From: Suillus spraguei
Taxonomy: Eukaryota; Basidiomycota; Agaricomycetes; Boletales; Suillaceae
Direction of reading: 5' to 3'
NCBI GenBank assembly: GCA_016800925.1
Contig: JABCPU010000095.1
Location: forward strand, 1 to 64,000
Length of the DNA stretch: 64,000 nt
Positions 1 to 11,762 of this stretch are shown piece after piece. The position numbers were made by a program, and so were the translations under genes. The notes beneath the pieces were generated by a model. The model saw only the letters and a program-made list of their open reading frames with translations. It ran no database searches and was not told where the DNA came from. The first letter of the stretch is position 1. Every line of letters begins with the position of its first letter.

Positions 1-970
1 TCAACAGTTCAAAGAACCTCGCTCTGACGAGCGCATCTGCTTTATCACGTCTTTGTTGGCTGGATCTTGCACATGATGGAACTGACACTGTAAGTCTTGC
101 GCGGATTGCTTGATTTTGGAACACATTTATTCAATTTTAAACCTTGCCACTATCTAGTTAACATTCACCCTCAACATCAAAGCTCACATCTGGCTGGCTG
201 GCTGGCTGGCAGTGCGAGTCTGGAATGTTTCACTGACCCCCCATTGTTGCTCTGAACTTGACAAGATCAAAGAATTTAATTAGTGGTGGTTTCCACAAGC
301 TTGCAGATGATGAGGTCGACAATGCTGTGGATTCATCAGGATATCTTTGCGGAGCAGATTGTAGTTCTGCATGCAAAAAAGCTTTCAACAAGGACTGGAA
401 GAATTTACCCGATGTCTCATCTTCTAATGCAAGGTGTGGCTGGATCATTGGTAAGTTTTATTTTTCATATGGTTGATAGCTCTAACATTGATGTCATTTT
501 TAGAAGAGAACAATATGTTTCAGCAGGGCAGCCATGCGTCGGTCACATTTGAACTCCCCATGGGTCCATTGCACTCAAGTACGAGCCAGCGGCCCCCTCA
601 CTCAGCACCTACTACTATCAACCAGACTCAGTCTGCATCTACCGTCGCCCCCAACCAAACTGATCGTGCATCATGACCTTGTCACCAACCCTCTCAGCTC
701 TCTCAACACTCCAACTGTCTGAATCGACCTGATAGGAACCGAAGGCGAACGTCATCACCTAGCCGCATCCCAATGGTGCCCCCTCCTTTGCGTGTTCGGC
801 CAACACCACTACCATCAGTGACAACAAGGACTCCAATAGTTCTCATAGAGTCAGACACTGAGTCTGATTCATCGTTATCACCTGAGGTGAGGTTTTTTTC
901 GGACCTTATAGATACATAAACTTACACAGCATTTTTACTTTGTGACAGGTAGCCAAAGACGAAGCCAAAG

Positions 971-1072
971 CCAAAGACAGACTATTACCATTGTCTCATA
1001 GGTCTAATTCAGTGATGTTGAATTGCCAAGCTTGTAACCAAGCACATTATCATGTTGTGGTATCTGACATTA
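971..1072 (+). repeat. Direct repeat, copy 1
   Basis: About 100 bp beginning CCAAAGACAGACT and ending TATCTGACATTAT. It recurs nearly identically at 1222-1313, about 150 bp downstream in the same orientation. Copy 1 keeps an open frame; copy 2 lacks roughly a dozen bases before its last block. Confidence 0.9.
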
Positions 1073-1221
1073 TTCCACTCCCTCAGGCTATGACCAACAG
1101 TCCACCTCCTGCATATGAGGCTACTAGTAGCACCTTCAATATAGACAATAGAAACTCCGAGCACAGCGGAACTCAGTAGAATGTATATCGTAATATATAG
1201 TTTTGGATATCATCACATATG

Positions 1222-1313
1222 CCAAAGACAGACTGTTACCATTGTCTCATAGGTCTAATTCAGTGATGTTGAATTGCCAAGCTTGTAACCAAGCATATGG
1301 TATCTGACATTAT
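1222..1313 (+). repeat. Direct repeat, copy 2
   Basis: Second copy of the 971-1072 segment, with one substitution near its start and an internal deletion after AACCAAGCA. The near identity implies a recent local duplication inside the decayed gene remnant. Confidence 0.9.
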
Positions 1314-2875
1314 AAGTGTGATTGATTGCCATGTGGTAAGTGGCCCTCATGAGAAAAGCACTGCATCAAACTAGAACATTTTATTGCCTAAAATTCAGTC
1401 CTGAGTCCCCCCCCCCCCATCAGGTTTTTTTTCTATCACTATGGTCTCTACAAAACGTGTCCATGCAAAGCTCACTACAGAGCAGAAAGCAGAACGTCAT
1501 AAAAAATACACAAGGCTTACAGGTGCCATCAACACAGCACGGGATTCATACCAGGAAGAAGCACGTTCAATATCTCAAGACCACGGAAGGTAAATCTATA
1601 CATTTTGCAAGATGAAAGTGATCTGACGCACCCCACTTACAGGTCCTTAAAATGGACCCATGCTCAATTGAATGGCAGCTGATTGACTTGACAACATTGA
1701 AATGCAAGTGCCTGGAATGCCTTTGTGAGGGGGAAGCTCAATTAAGCCAACAAGGGTACATACCACACTTCATGAAATATTCATTATATATTTACATTTT
1801 ATAGCTCGTGGACCTGGCCAACATTACAGGCTCCCAGCATTCATCTCTGCGCATCACACGGAGCTTCAGCAGACTTATAGAAAGCTGTCAGAAAGTGAGA
1901 AAAAAAATTACGACTTGATATTGATGACCTGCGCATGACACAGGTGAACATTGTACGATCAAACCTGGAAGCTCTTCTAAAAGATGTCAACTCAACTTTT
2001 AACACCATGGAGAAAGAGGTCTGTTTAACATTTACCACTAAATTCCATTGCTCATCATCATGTAGTGGACAGCCATCAATGCGTGCACTTCAATGGAAGG
2101 ATTTTATATTGCTGTTCAGGGAGATTTAGAACATTACCACAAAGCTAAACTGTTCCTCACTGATAAGGCTAAGTCCTTTATCAGAGATGTGCTGCATTTT
2201 GAACCAAAGCTTCTGGCATTAAAGTTCAAGCCGTGGGTTGTTGGGAATTTTGGTGCAGGAATTATGTCAGTTGTATTGGAGGTCGCATTCTCACTGGGCA
2301 TACATTACAGGCACAGAGTCAGCAATGTCCACATCACAGTGGCTTCTGCTGTCAAAACTTGTCAGTTTGTGCAGACAAAATATTCAAGATGGCTTAGGTA
2401 TGATCTTACAAAGGTGTCCTTCACTATGGTCTGATGTGTTGCACAGACAACATTTTGCAGAAGAACAAATTGGCATCAAAGAAGATCCCAATGAACTACG
2501 ACAACTATGAGAAGAGGGTTGTCGAGATCTATGCTGTTGCGATTGATGGTTGGACTTATGGGAAGAGTGTCTGCAATCCCAGGAAAATTGGTCATTGTGA
2601 ACACCTAATCAGTTTACTAGATGCGCTGGTCACCGGAAAGTGCTCCTGGATTGTATTGAGTGAGGATGCATTATTGGAACGCATCACAAACAACCACAAG
2701 CACCAGGCAAGTGGTGAACAGGTCTATAAAACCCGTAAAGCCGCGCGTCGGCATAAAGTGTTACGAACTGGGGTGGCGTCACCAGCGACAGTGAAAAGAC
2801 ACAGACGGTCTGCTGGGAAGTTCTTACAATGTCCAAAAGAGGACAAGGTGAAAGTACAAGGAACATGTTCCGAGT

Positions 2876-3342
2876 ATGATCAAGGGTCTGGCCTCAAGGA
2901 TAAGTCCAAGAGGTTCTTACGAGAATAGAGACTAAGGCTAAGGAGTGCTTAGACTTAGAGACGATTCAAGGACAACTTAGGTTGGAGACCTAAGCGAAGG
3001 AAGTTCCAGGTAAAACTCAGTAAGATTAAAGTAAAGAATCTACTACGAGTACACTGTGCTTATATAGGTACATATGTGTGCACAGACCAGGTAACTGTGG
3101 GAATATAAGTGTGTATCCGAATGAGGAAGGCATATATCGTACAAGCGTGTTGAAACGCATGAGTAAGAGATGAAAGCACGTGTTTAGCATACACATATGC
3201 TAAACCGGCTGAGTCCGCGAATAGAGTCATGGGAGTTCATGACATCACATGATATGACGTGTCGACGATGTATAGTTGAATCATATAGTCATGTGATGTC
3301 TGATGGAAGTGGAAGTGTCTGAGCAATAAGCTCCATATCACA
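2876..3342 (-). mobile_element. Solo-LTR-like block (Gypsy-type?)
   Basis: On the minus strand this block runs from TGTGATATGG, through several ATCACATGAT-like palindromes, to a TATA-like box CTATATAAGCAC (about 3056-3067) and ends in CTCGGAACA. The 5'-TG...CA-3' termini, promoter-like core and position in a decayed gene fit a solo LTR. I see no coding region for reverse transcriptase or integrase beside it, and no matching target-site duplication at these exact borders, so the edges are uncertain. Confidence 0.35.
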
Positions 3343-4932
3343 TGATATACAAGAATAGAAAGGAAAATGAATAGGGGCACATATGACTGTAACATAAAGC
3401 AGATAGCACCAAGAGCGCTCAAATGATCAGCAATAGCGACTTGGAAGACGGCAAGGAAGAAAGTCTTGAAGCTTCTGTTGATGGAGGCACTACTGCGCAG
3501 GGGGATTCAAGTGGTATGTTGCATGGGCCTGAGTAAATAGAACTTTTCAAGTATCTTGCTTAATGTTACATATATGTCAAAAATCAATGGGACATGAGGG
3601 CAACAGAGAGATACTGTACATTAGAGCACATACCTCGTTGACCATAGCAATGATATGTACAATTACTATAGAATGAGAGAAAAAATGTCAAAAACGGATG
3701 AGAAACAAGGGTGCCAGGAGGCAGAGAAGGAACTCACTATGGGAGCTGAGCAGCACATCAACAACGGGTCTAACGATGTGTGGGATCCAGTGTATATACT
3801 CTGTATGCTGTTAGATATAGAATAGAAAAGGTCCACAAAAGATCCAAAGGAAATTGAGGGCGGGAGAGGCAGAAGGGTGAGCTCACTGTGAGCAGCGAGT
3901 AGCGCAATGATCATGGGCCCTACAGTGTGGGAGAGGCAGCAAACGCATGTAGAATGACAGTAAATACGCACTGCAAAAGTCCTGCTCAAAATCGGATAAA
4001 AATTGGGGGCAGGAGAAGGGAAGGAACAAGCTCATCGTGGTGGATGACGAGGAGAAGCTTACGAGAAGCGTGGCGGTGGGAATTGACAGCGCTAAAGGCT
4101 ATTTTGGGCGGGTTACATTATAGCCGAGACAGTGACGACAACCTCGGACTTACCCGGAAGAGTCTTCCCAATATAGCACGCAGCCATGGCAGTAGGAATC
4201 ACCCAAGTGACTCCTGAGTGCTGGTATTATTGCTGGTAGCGTGGTAGATAGCTATTCCTTATGAATTAGTAACACGTACAGGTACGCAGTACTATTACTA
4301 ATAAGTAATATCAATGGTGCCACTCAGGTGCAATAATGAGAGATGCTGGCCTACAGTGACTCAAAAAGGTACTAGATAGTCCCCCGAGTCCGTGTGTCCC
4401 AAAAGTTTGCGCATCGACTCTAGCACACGCAATTCTGCACGAAATCCTTATGTATGTTGCATATGTGTTTCCCCCAATATAATGCACAGTCCCATAATTT
4501 TTTTTGAAGAAATTCGAAGTAGATCTCATCCTGTGGTCAACTTATTGGTGCTGGAGGCTAGTTTTGTGCATCTAAGGCTCGCTCTGAAGGTCAGATCACC
4601 ACATAAAATTCTGGAATGTGGTATGATGGTTATACATGATGGGATAATACTAAAACAAATTTTTCCGGGGCTACATGCTTGTCAGGATCATCTGCAATAA
4701 AAGAAATATGCTCCAGACGTGACAATCTATCCAAAGTGTTACATTGAGACTGTGTAAATTAAAACTCCGCAATGCCGAAATGCGGCACAAAACCACATTG
4801 AAATCTGTTGCATAAACGAGAGACTTGGAATCTTCTTCGGAAGTACCGCGATCAACATATCATATCGTACTACTATATGTTCTGTAGTGTGTAGAGTACT
4901 CGACAGTGTTGATCAACTAGGTATATTTTGCA
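3343..4932. other. Intergenic, no supported gene
   Basis: Only short open frames with no recognisable motif occur here. The stretch is AT-rich with scattered purine-rich tracts and lies downstream of the DUF6533 gene on the opposite strand. It may contain further degraded repeat material. Confidence 0.5.
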
Positions 4933-6645
4933 CTACACATCACTGTCAACTGAATCTGGTATGTATTCCCGGAAGGCTATTGGATGTATGCTAGTTAGTC
5001 CTTCCCCAAAATCAGGTATGTGATCGGCGTGATATTCGCGAATGCTGAGGATCAGGCGTGGTCCTATCACAAACATCTGGAAGAGGGTGGCAAGTTCAAG
5101 AATACCACGATAACTCTGAGCTCCCGCGGAAGATGAGGCCTATAGCAATGATGATGATCAGTCCTCGAATGCAAATGTTAGCCATGGATTGGCATACCGA
5201 GAAACGTGGAGACATTAAGCCAATATTAAGGCTAGAACTCGTAGCAAAGCTAGCGCGTGTAGAAATTCAGTGGAAAAAGATATCCGCATTCAAACCAAAT
5301 GCTCACAATAAAAAGTAGAGGAGATGTGTTTTGAGTAACACCGTGAAACAATCACTAATGACGGACCCTCCTGTCGATCGCGGTTGCAGTTCACGCAAGT
5401 GTTTCACAACAATCCAGACTGCAAGACATGTTGTGAGGGCCTCATATGCAGTAGCGACTGTATAAGCCTCAAACATCCGAAGTTGTTCGCTTGCATCAAT
5501 TTCGTAAACGCACTGTGTGCCGTACAGGATGATCTCTGATATTCGTTGCATGAGTCTGATGCGCTTGTCTTTGATTAACTTACTTGGCGAAAGAAGGTCG
5601 GTTCCTGCTACAGCAATTACTGCACTGAAAATCGTGACAAAGATGAAGGTCATAATGAGAAAGATAAGCATCTTTCTGGATCGCTGATACATGGCATATA
5701 GCCGAAGAATCATGATGACTTGTATGTCATGTCAGGCGATGCGATATAACTGAGGTGCCATAGTTGAGTAGCTCACCACTCAGAATGCTGTTTATGGGCA
5801 AAGTCGTCCACAAGAGCACAAGATCCATAGCATAGCCTAAAAAAGCCAAGTCAATAATGAGCCTTGCAGCAGTGAACGTTCCAAGAAACTCACAACTGTT
5901 TCGGTCAGCATTCTAAATCAACAGGCTGGTCGAGCATCTCACTTACCCCTACGCAGAAATGTGATTAGTCGGTAAGTATCAGTGCAGAACACTCACCATG
6001 TCTGTCGTCCAAACTCCTGGGAGATTTACTGCATGCCACCAGTTAGAAGAAACAAATGTCGTGCATCGTGAGACATACCCAAGATGTTGCCGCTGAATGC
6101 GATAGATGGTTTATTAGCTCAGGGCCAACTTGTTGACCTTGCGAACCTACACAGTGTATAATATTCCAAAATAGCGCACCTAGAATATTTTGACATCAAC
6201 ACAAGTTAAAGTTACCCACTGCGCTGACAGCAGAAGCTACGTACGATGATATATAGAGTAGTCATGAGAGAATGGCGCTGCCTCTGACCCGAGTCACTAA
6301 CTATGTCACCATGTTCTTCTTATATGAAACTGCTCACCCAGATCAATCTATACTAAAGAAACCATTTTAGTGAAAACATAGTGGCTGCTCGGCAATGGGA
6401 TCAACCTACCTCGAGACCGAATGTCAATACTGGAAAATACCATTATGACATCAATGATTCCTTCCATCAAAGATCTTGCTCACCCCAGTCATATACCACA
6501 GCAGTAGATGATGCGACTGTGAAACCATAGTTAAAAATAGAGCGAGAAACAAGATCAACCTTGCTCTCCACGAACCTACAAAATAGCTGAAGACACGATA
6601 CATATCGAGTGACCATGAACTGGGATCAGTTGGAATCAAGGGCAT
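4933..6645 (-). CDS. DUF6533-type integral membrane protein (copy A)
   Basis: Spliced by eye from ATG 6645 to TAG 4933-4935 with about nine short introns. The first exon reads MPLIPTDPSSWSLDMY; the next exons give VASSTAVVYDW, VLTFGLE, YRLIW and RQRHSLMTTLYII, which is the N-terminal DUF6533 pattern (a membrane helix, then a D-x-x-L-T-F-x-x-E segment). The 5303-5713 exon carries ILRLYAMYQRSRKML and a following membrane helix, then LAVWIVVKHLREL. The last exon reads RGILELATLFQMFVIGPRLI and ends DSVDSDV. Several hydrophobic helices indicate a multi-pass membrane protein; the family function is unknown. It is highly similar in exon order and even intron sequence to the gene at 11763-13476, so the two are recent duplicates. 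Confidence 0.8.
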
Positions 6646-7013
6646 ACTGTGCGTGAAACTTCGGCCGAACTCAGTGGTGGGGATTTAATGGCGACTAGCC
6701 ATACTACCACCCAGCGAGGATTATATACGTGGTGCCGCGGTGAGGTCCAGGCCGTGATGAGTGCTTTATGTAAGCTGGTTTTGGTGAGGAAGGATTGGAT
6801 CTTGCGGCAAAACGCTCCAAGTTCGGGATTAGCTTTCGCGCGGCCCATCGGTCTGTCAGAGAAATTGTATGTCTTCGTATGGAGGTCGTTACTCGAAGTA
6901 CTTCGGATCCCAAATGTTAAGAAGCATAAGGTACGTGCATTAGTAACCTCACGACGTTCGGCAAAGGTCGACAGCACCACTCAGTAAGGAATTTTCTGCT
7001 GATGTATTCTTTT

Positions 7014-7284
7014 AAGGTTGAGCACCTTGTCAATGTCCATCTGCTACTGCACACCACGCGTGACGCCCGACCCGCCGCCTACCACACCTAACCTCCAACC
7101 TGCGCCCTCCAGCATCACGCACTGCCAGGCGGCCTAGGCCCAACTACAACTTCATGAGGCCTGGCGTTACCTCCAAACCTCGCTGGCTCGGACCCCCGCG
7201 CAATAGCATAACATCCTCCCGCCACTTCCTGCTTTCGTCCGATGATCCGCCTCCGATCAGTCCATTAGGAAAACGACGGAGTGC
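7014..7284 (+). repeat. Dispersed ~270-bp C-rich repeat, copy 1
   Basis: Starts AAGGTTGAGCACCTTG and ends GACGGAGTGC. The minus strand of 40087-40324 carries a related sequence with the same landmarks in the same order: AAGGTTnAGCACCTTG, TAACGCCC/TGACGCCC, CTTCCAACC/CCTCCAACC, CCACTTCCTGCTTTC and CGGAGTG. No coding potential is evident. It could be a SINE or MITE-like element. Confidence 0.65.
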
Positions 7285-8043
7285 AAGTTAGATAGACAAG
7301 GGTAATGAATCGTTGAGGTTTAAGTGACACCTTTCATGTGGACGTCAGTCCACGTTGGCGAGGTTGGCTTCGGGACTTTTGAACGTGTCCGTAAATCCAT
7401 TTTACATAACTTAGCGCTATAGCTACAGGCTATTACAACTTGTTACTGGTTGATTCTGTGATAGTCGACTGTTACTGTAATGCGATTTGCTACAGTGCTT
7501 GCTACGAAGCACTTCATAACTCACAATATCCTACTGATGGCTGTCTGCTCCTCGGGTTGTCAGAGGCGACTGACGTCTTGTCATTACGTTCTTACCTTGA
7601 GGACGTCTCCCCCATGAACTCTAATTAACCAACCCTGACCCTCATTTAATTCCGGATCTTCAGCCCAAACTTAATTACTCTGACTCACGATCATATCGGT
7701 ACAAACCTTACTTGATAGAGACTCACTCCTGACTGCGTGACTGTCTAATGAGGCGAGCGATAGACAAGGACCAGGAGGTAACGTTAGTCCACAACATCCT
7801 AAGGCAATTGCAGCCACGACAGCGTATTTGTATGTATTTGGTAGGAATTGAATCGCTTGACACTAACAAGCCTCGTCGGGCAACAATACCATACATATGT
7901 GTCCCATTTTTCCCCATTGAGCTGATAGTCCTAGGCAGGTCTTTGAGCATCCCAATGCAGTCAATATCAAGCACGAGGCTCCTAATAGACCCAATTGGAC
8001 TATACCTCCGGTCTCGTTAGCAAGGTCGATATTGCAGACAGAC
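7285..8043. other. Intergenic, no supported gene
   Basis: No open frame with a recognisable motif on either strand. It separates the dispersed C-rich repeat from the first MITE-like copy. Confidence 0.5.
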
Positions 8044-8173
8044 TGTAACATGGTCAGACCGCCACCCGCATAACCGTTACACCAAAAGGTGAAATACTGA
8101 AAGCTTTAGCTTTCAGCATCAGCGGCGGTATATGTACTGATTATGGGAACTCAGGTAAGCCGGCGTGCTCACA
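8044..8173 (+). mobile_element. MITE-like element, copy 1
   Basis: A 130-bp unit starting TGTAACATGGTCAGACCGCC and ending GTGCTCACA. It contains TTACACCAAAAGGTGAA and a central palindrome CTGAAAGCTTTAGCTTTCAG. The same unit recurs at 8322-8450 in direct orientation and at 9184-9312 inverted. This copy has one extra T in the palindrome loop. Confidence 0.85.
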
Positions 8174-8321
8174 CCCTCCCACGTTATCAGATCTTTTTGT
8201 CCCCCCACCAGTCCTGCTCCCAATCGCGAAGGCACTAGAGAGTACATATGGTCACCCCAAGGGCGAACCCCGGAGCTGGTTGGAACGCCCCACCTCCTGC
8301 AAACCCTAAGCTTTCAGTAGA

Positions 8322-8450
8322 TGTAATATGGTCAGACCGCCGCCCGCATAACCGTTACACCAAAAGGTGAAATACTGAAAGCTTAGCTTTCAGCATTAGC
8401 AGCGGTATATGTACTGATTATGGGAACTCAGGTAAGCCGGCGTGCTTACA
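8322..8450 (+). mobile_element. MITE-like element, copy 2
   Basis: A 129-bp unit with 5-bp terminal inverted repeats (TGTAA...TTACA) and the central palindrome CTGAAAGCTTAGCTTTCAG. It differs from copies 1 and 3 by a few substitutions. I see no matching target-site duplication at this copy. Confidence 0.85.
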
Positions 8451-9183
8451 CAGGCTCACTGCATGAATTCCAGCCTTCCCTGCAGAACTTTGCCATGCAC
8501 AAGATCTTTTGATACTCATGAACTCTGTCTGTGCAGTAGTGCAAGGCGTGGTATAATTTATGTTCGACCAGCTGACGGGCCAATCTCACTAATTTTTTGT
8601 CAGCTTGGACAGATCTTATTGTCTTGTATAATCAAATTTCTTGCGAAAACCTCAATCCTCCCGTTTTTCGTTCTGCCGCTGCCTTCGATGTGACTGTCTG
8701 TGGCAGTCGGGACCTTAGACAATTCAACGTTCTGTGCCTCAAGCAGCTGCTCGAGGAACAGGAATGGGGGTTGACATCAAGAATGGGTATGGTAAACGAA
8801 AGGTCCTGTTGACTCAGAACACGAAGCCTGCCACGACAACGAGCAAGTAGGTTTTTTACCTGTCCGAAATCTCGGTGGAGCTTCAAATTTTTGCAGGCAT
8901 TTTGGTGATTTCCATACCCAGTAAGTTGAGCCATTTCGACAACCATCTCTTGTTGCTGAAGACGCCCTAGATGCAGACATGGTAGAGTGTAACATATCAT
9001 AGTATCGCAAGGCAGACTGCGTCCTGACTCCTTAGCACCCGTTGCAGCCACCATCTCCTAGGATAAGGGTCTGTCAGTTACTAAGATAAGAGGGAAGCCA
9101 GTGGTAGGGATGGCAGCGGTTTCAACTTTCGAACCTGCGAAAGATCTCGTCCAGGAACTACCGCTTCCCCAACCGTGTTGATC
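8451..9183. other. Spacer between inverted MITE-like copies
   Basis: About 730 bp between copy 2 and inverted copy 3. A minus-strand open frame (8632-9054, with NACKNLKLHRDFGQVKNLLA) has no recognisable motif. The segment CTCCTAGGATAAGGGTCTGT at 9053-9072 resembles one near 11163-11182, so part of the spacer is itself duplicated elsewhere. The whole 8322-9312 stretch could be read as one foldback element, but the individual copies have their own termini. Confidence 0.4.
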
Positions 9184-9312
9184 TGTAAGTATGCCGGCTT
9201 ACCTGAGTTCCTATAATCAGTACATATACCGCCGCTGATGCTGAAAGCTAAGCTTTCAGTATTTCACCTTTTGGTGTAACGGTTATGCGGGCGGCGGTCT
9301 GACCATGTTACA
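9184..9312 (-). mobile_element. MITE-like element, copy 3 (inverted, with target duplication)
   Basis: A 129-bp inverted copy beginning TGTAAGTATGCC and ending ACCATGTTACA. It is flanked directly by TGATC on the left (9179-9183) and TGATC on the right (9313-9317), a 5-bp target-site duplication that defines the element ends and supports transposition. Confidence 0.85.
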
Positions 9313-10172
9313 TGATCATCTTGTAACGACACCAGTGAGTCTATATACCCAGTGGGAGTACAAGTTCCGAGGCACGACTGTAATCGTATTCGATGATTGG
9401 CCAGCTGCTCACGGTAACTATGACTCACTGGGAGGTACTAGTTTGCGGTTGGGGGGATAACAAGCTTCAGATTCCAGATCTCGTGGCCTTTAATACATCC
9501 AGACCCCAAAACTCATTCACCATGGGATCCTGATCGATCAGCCTTAATCAATCATTTCCCGGAAATTTGGTATCTCCATGCACGACGAATCGACGATGCT
9601 GTAGTAATTAGTTACTTAATTGTAAGTTAAATCAAAGTTAAACTTATGACTTATCGCCTCGGGAAGGGAGACTTGCTCTGAAGGCTAAGCTGAAGTCCTT
9701 TTGCAGTCCTGAGTGACGCAGTTACCTCAATCTATTCTAACTTCTCAAATTCCCGCCATTTCATCGATATCTTCCACTGCAGTCCCTGACTTCTCTCGAG
9801 CCTCTGAGGTCCATATCATCATCCAGACGTAATGGAATAATATACATATCCCGTACTAATGCTCCCTGTGTGATGCAGCCCACCTATCCTCATCTTCTAG
9901 GACCCATCCTCGAACCCCTGCCGTTCTTTTTCTATACCAGTTTCAACTCCCCCCGCAATGTCGTTTTAGAAGCACTTTGTTGTCTTCGACCAGCTTAGCA
10001 ACTGAAAGCTGTAGTTGTAGATTCCTCGTAACCGTAGAAACTTGCGATGCATTGTAAGAACCTATGGGGCTCTCGCTGCGAGTTCAAAGGGGTGTGGAGA
10101 CCGCTAGTGTGATGCTGAAACGTTATAGAAATAGATTAGCGTTAACGAATGTTATGCGATAATGATCGAGAC
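9313..10172. other. Intergenic, no supported gene
   Basis: No open frame with a recognisable motif and no repeat that I can match elsewhere in the window. Confidence 0.5.
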
Positions 10173-10277
10173 GAGTGCGAGACGATAAACGATGGATATA
10201 GCGATACGATTTAGATAGCGAGTGCGAGACGATAAACGATGGGTATAGCGATACGATTTAGATAGCGAGTGCGAGAC
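10173..10277 (+). repeat. 47-bp tandem repeat
   Basis: The unit GAGTGCGAGACGATAAACGA... repeats with a period of 47 at 10173, 10220 and, as a partial unit, 10267. The two full copies differ by a single base (GGATATAG versus GGGTATAG). A short GAGACT repeat follows at about 10271-10298. Confidence 0.9.
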
Positions 10278-10936
10278 TGAGACTGAGACTGGGAGACTGG
10301 TATGATTGCCTGTCGTAGTGAGTGTACATGGGCTACTTTTATACTTCGAAATACTAAGGGTCGGGTATAGCTATGCCGAATCGTTTATGTGACGACGGGC
10401 GCTGAAGGGAGTGGCGTCGCGCCTGACAGGGTAGAGTAGACTGAAAGGGAAGAGCATACGAAACGATTGAGTGAGTGGCGATATAAAAGGGTATGGTATT
10501 GACAAATTGACGAGAGCGGGATAGTGGGACTTGACAGATTCGGAGACGGCGAACTGAGAATGGGGCGATGGTGACGAAGAATAATAAGGGTCGAACGAGT
10601 CAGTAGCGACGAAGAATTAGAGACGAAAAGGAGGTGAGGTCCGTGCTGACTGACTTGGCAGTGCATTGATGCTGATGGTGGTAGAGGTAAGCGTCGAAAC
10701 GGCACTTTCCGGCGTCAGCCGATTGGTAATCACTACAGCATGGTACTTGTGCAACGTTCATGATGTGACAAAATTGTCAAAAGCATCAACCATGCACTAG
10801 TACTAGGCAGACCACCCCTCTGTCTGGTCAACTACTAGTATGAACATATTTTGGAATCTGAAGGTCGAGCGAGTGAGACTAACTGGGTTCTGACAGCGCT
10901 CCTTCAAGATCATCAAGTATGTTTGGTCATAGCATC

Positions 10937-11071
10937 GATGACTCACTTCACTGATCCGAATGCTAGACTTGTTGTTTCTCTTGCTCCATCGATAATAGAA
11001 CATGCCAGCCAAAAATCTTCCAATCCTATGAAGACAAGTCCTCCAAGCGGCATTCCTGGCTAATCGTAAAC
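10937..11071 (+). repeat. Local duplication, copy 1
   Basis: Shares GATGACTC, CACTGAT, ATGCTAGACT, CCAGCC-AAAATCT, CAAGTCCTCC, GG-ATTC-TGGCT and GTAAAC in the same order with 11368-11476. Diverged direct repeat with no recognised coding function. Confidence 0.75.
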
Positions 11072-11367
11072 TTGAGCGAACTGAGTTGGAAAGCGGCGCC
11101 TGTGTCAGAAGAGAGCACCGTCGAGTCTGATCACCTCCCTAGTGCCTGCTGCAGGCACTCGTCTCCTAGGATAAGAGTTTGTTAGCTGGATCAGTACTCG
11201 CGAGGGTAGCATAGCGTTGGGAAGACAGAGGGTCGTAGGTGGGACAGATCTTTATCGCCAGGTCGGCCTTTATCTGACCACGAGGCCTGTACACCGTCTC
11301 CCAATGAAACCGTTTCAGTAACACCGGAATTATTCGGATCCAGTGCGTCACGTAGACGGCACTGATT

Positions 11368-11476
11368 GATGACTCTCCTCACTGATTTGGGATGCTAGAC
11401 TGGCTGTTGGACTCGCCAGCCGAAAATCTCAAAGTCAAGTCCTCCAGAATGGTATTCTTGGCTTCGGATTGTAAAC
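11368..11476 (+). repeat. Local duplication, copy 2
   Basis: Shorter, diverged copy of 10937-11071, about 300 bp downstream. The pair lies just beyond the 3' end of the DUF6533 copy B gene. Confidence 0.75.
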
Positions 11477-11762
11477 TATAGAGCAATACAGCGCATCTGA
11501 CACAGACATGTCACAGATCATAACGATCAATGTTACAAGCACGCGTCCGAGTCCATGCAGCATGTCGTGGTAATGGACGCAATAGCCAGTGTGGGCCCGC
11601 GGGGTTATCCGTAGTTCCAGTTATGTTATTCAGCAATCGCAGCCTTCGTTCCACTTACAGTTACAGACCTTCTTTTCGTACCATGTACAACGACCGAAAT
11701 CTACATAGCGTACAGTATTGAGTACAGGATATCTGACAGGTGCTAATCATCTAGAGATAATC

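Larger units (their letters stand above)
258..2928 (+). pseudogene. Decayed multi-exon gene of a repeated fungal hypothetical family
   Basis: Short coding-like segments follow one another on the plus strand but switch frame repeatedly. An N-terminal piece near 258-476 is rich in Cys and Asp; a Ser/Pro-rich linker spans 730-1180; a Lys-rich start lies near 1440-1615 (AKLTTEQKAERHKKYTR); a segment with RGPGQHYRLPAFI occurs near 1803-1915; a conserved-looking block FYIAVQGDLEHYHKAKLFLT lies at 2097-2160; and a basic C-terminal part ends at the stop at 2926-2928. The order (basic N-terminus, a 'xLPAFI...LSESEKKNYD' block, then 'GFYIAVQGD...') recalls a multi-copy Agaricomycetes hypothetical family of unknown function; that link is from memory and not verified. 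Frame switches, an internal duplication (971-1072 and 1222-1313) and a following LTR-like block suggest an inactive copy, although unrecognised introns could explain some switches. Confidence 0.4.

Noticed and set aside
6649..6987. Plus-strand 112-residue frame divergent from DUF6533 copy A
   Set aside because: It overlaps an equally long minus-strand frame, has no motif, and lies in the promoter area of copy A.
8322..9312. Single foldback transposon with 129-bp terminal repeats
   Set aside because: Each 129-bp unit has its own short terminal repeats, copy 3 alone is bordered by a TGATC duplication, and copy 1 is a third independent unit.
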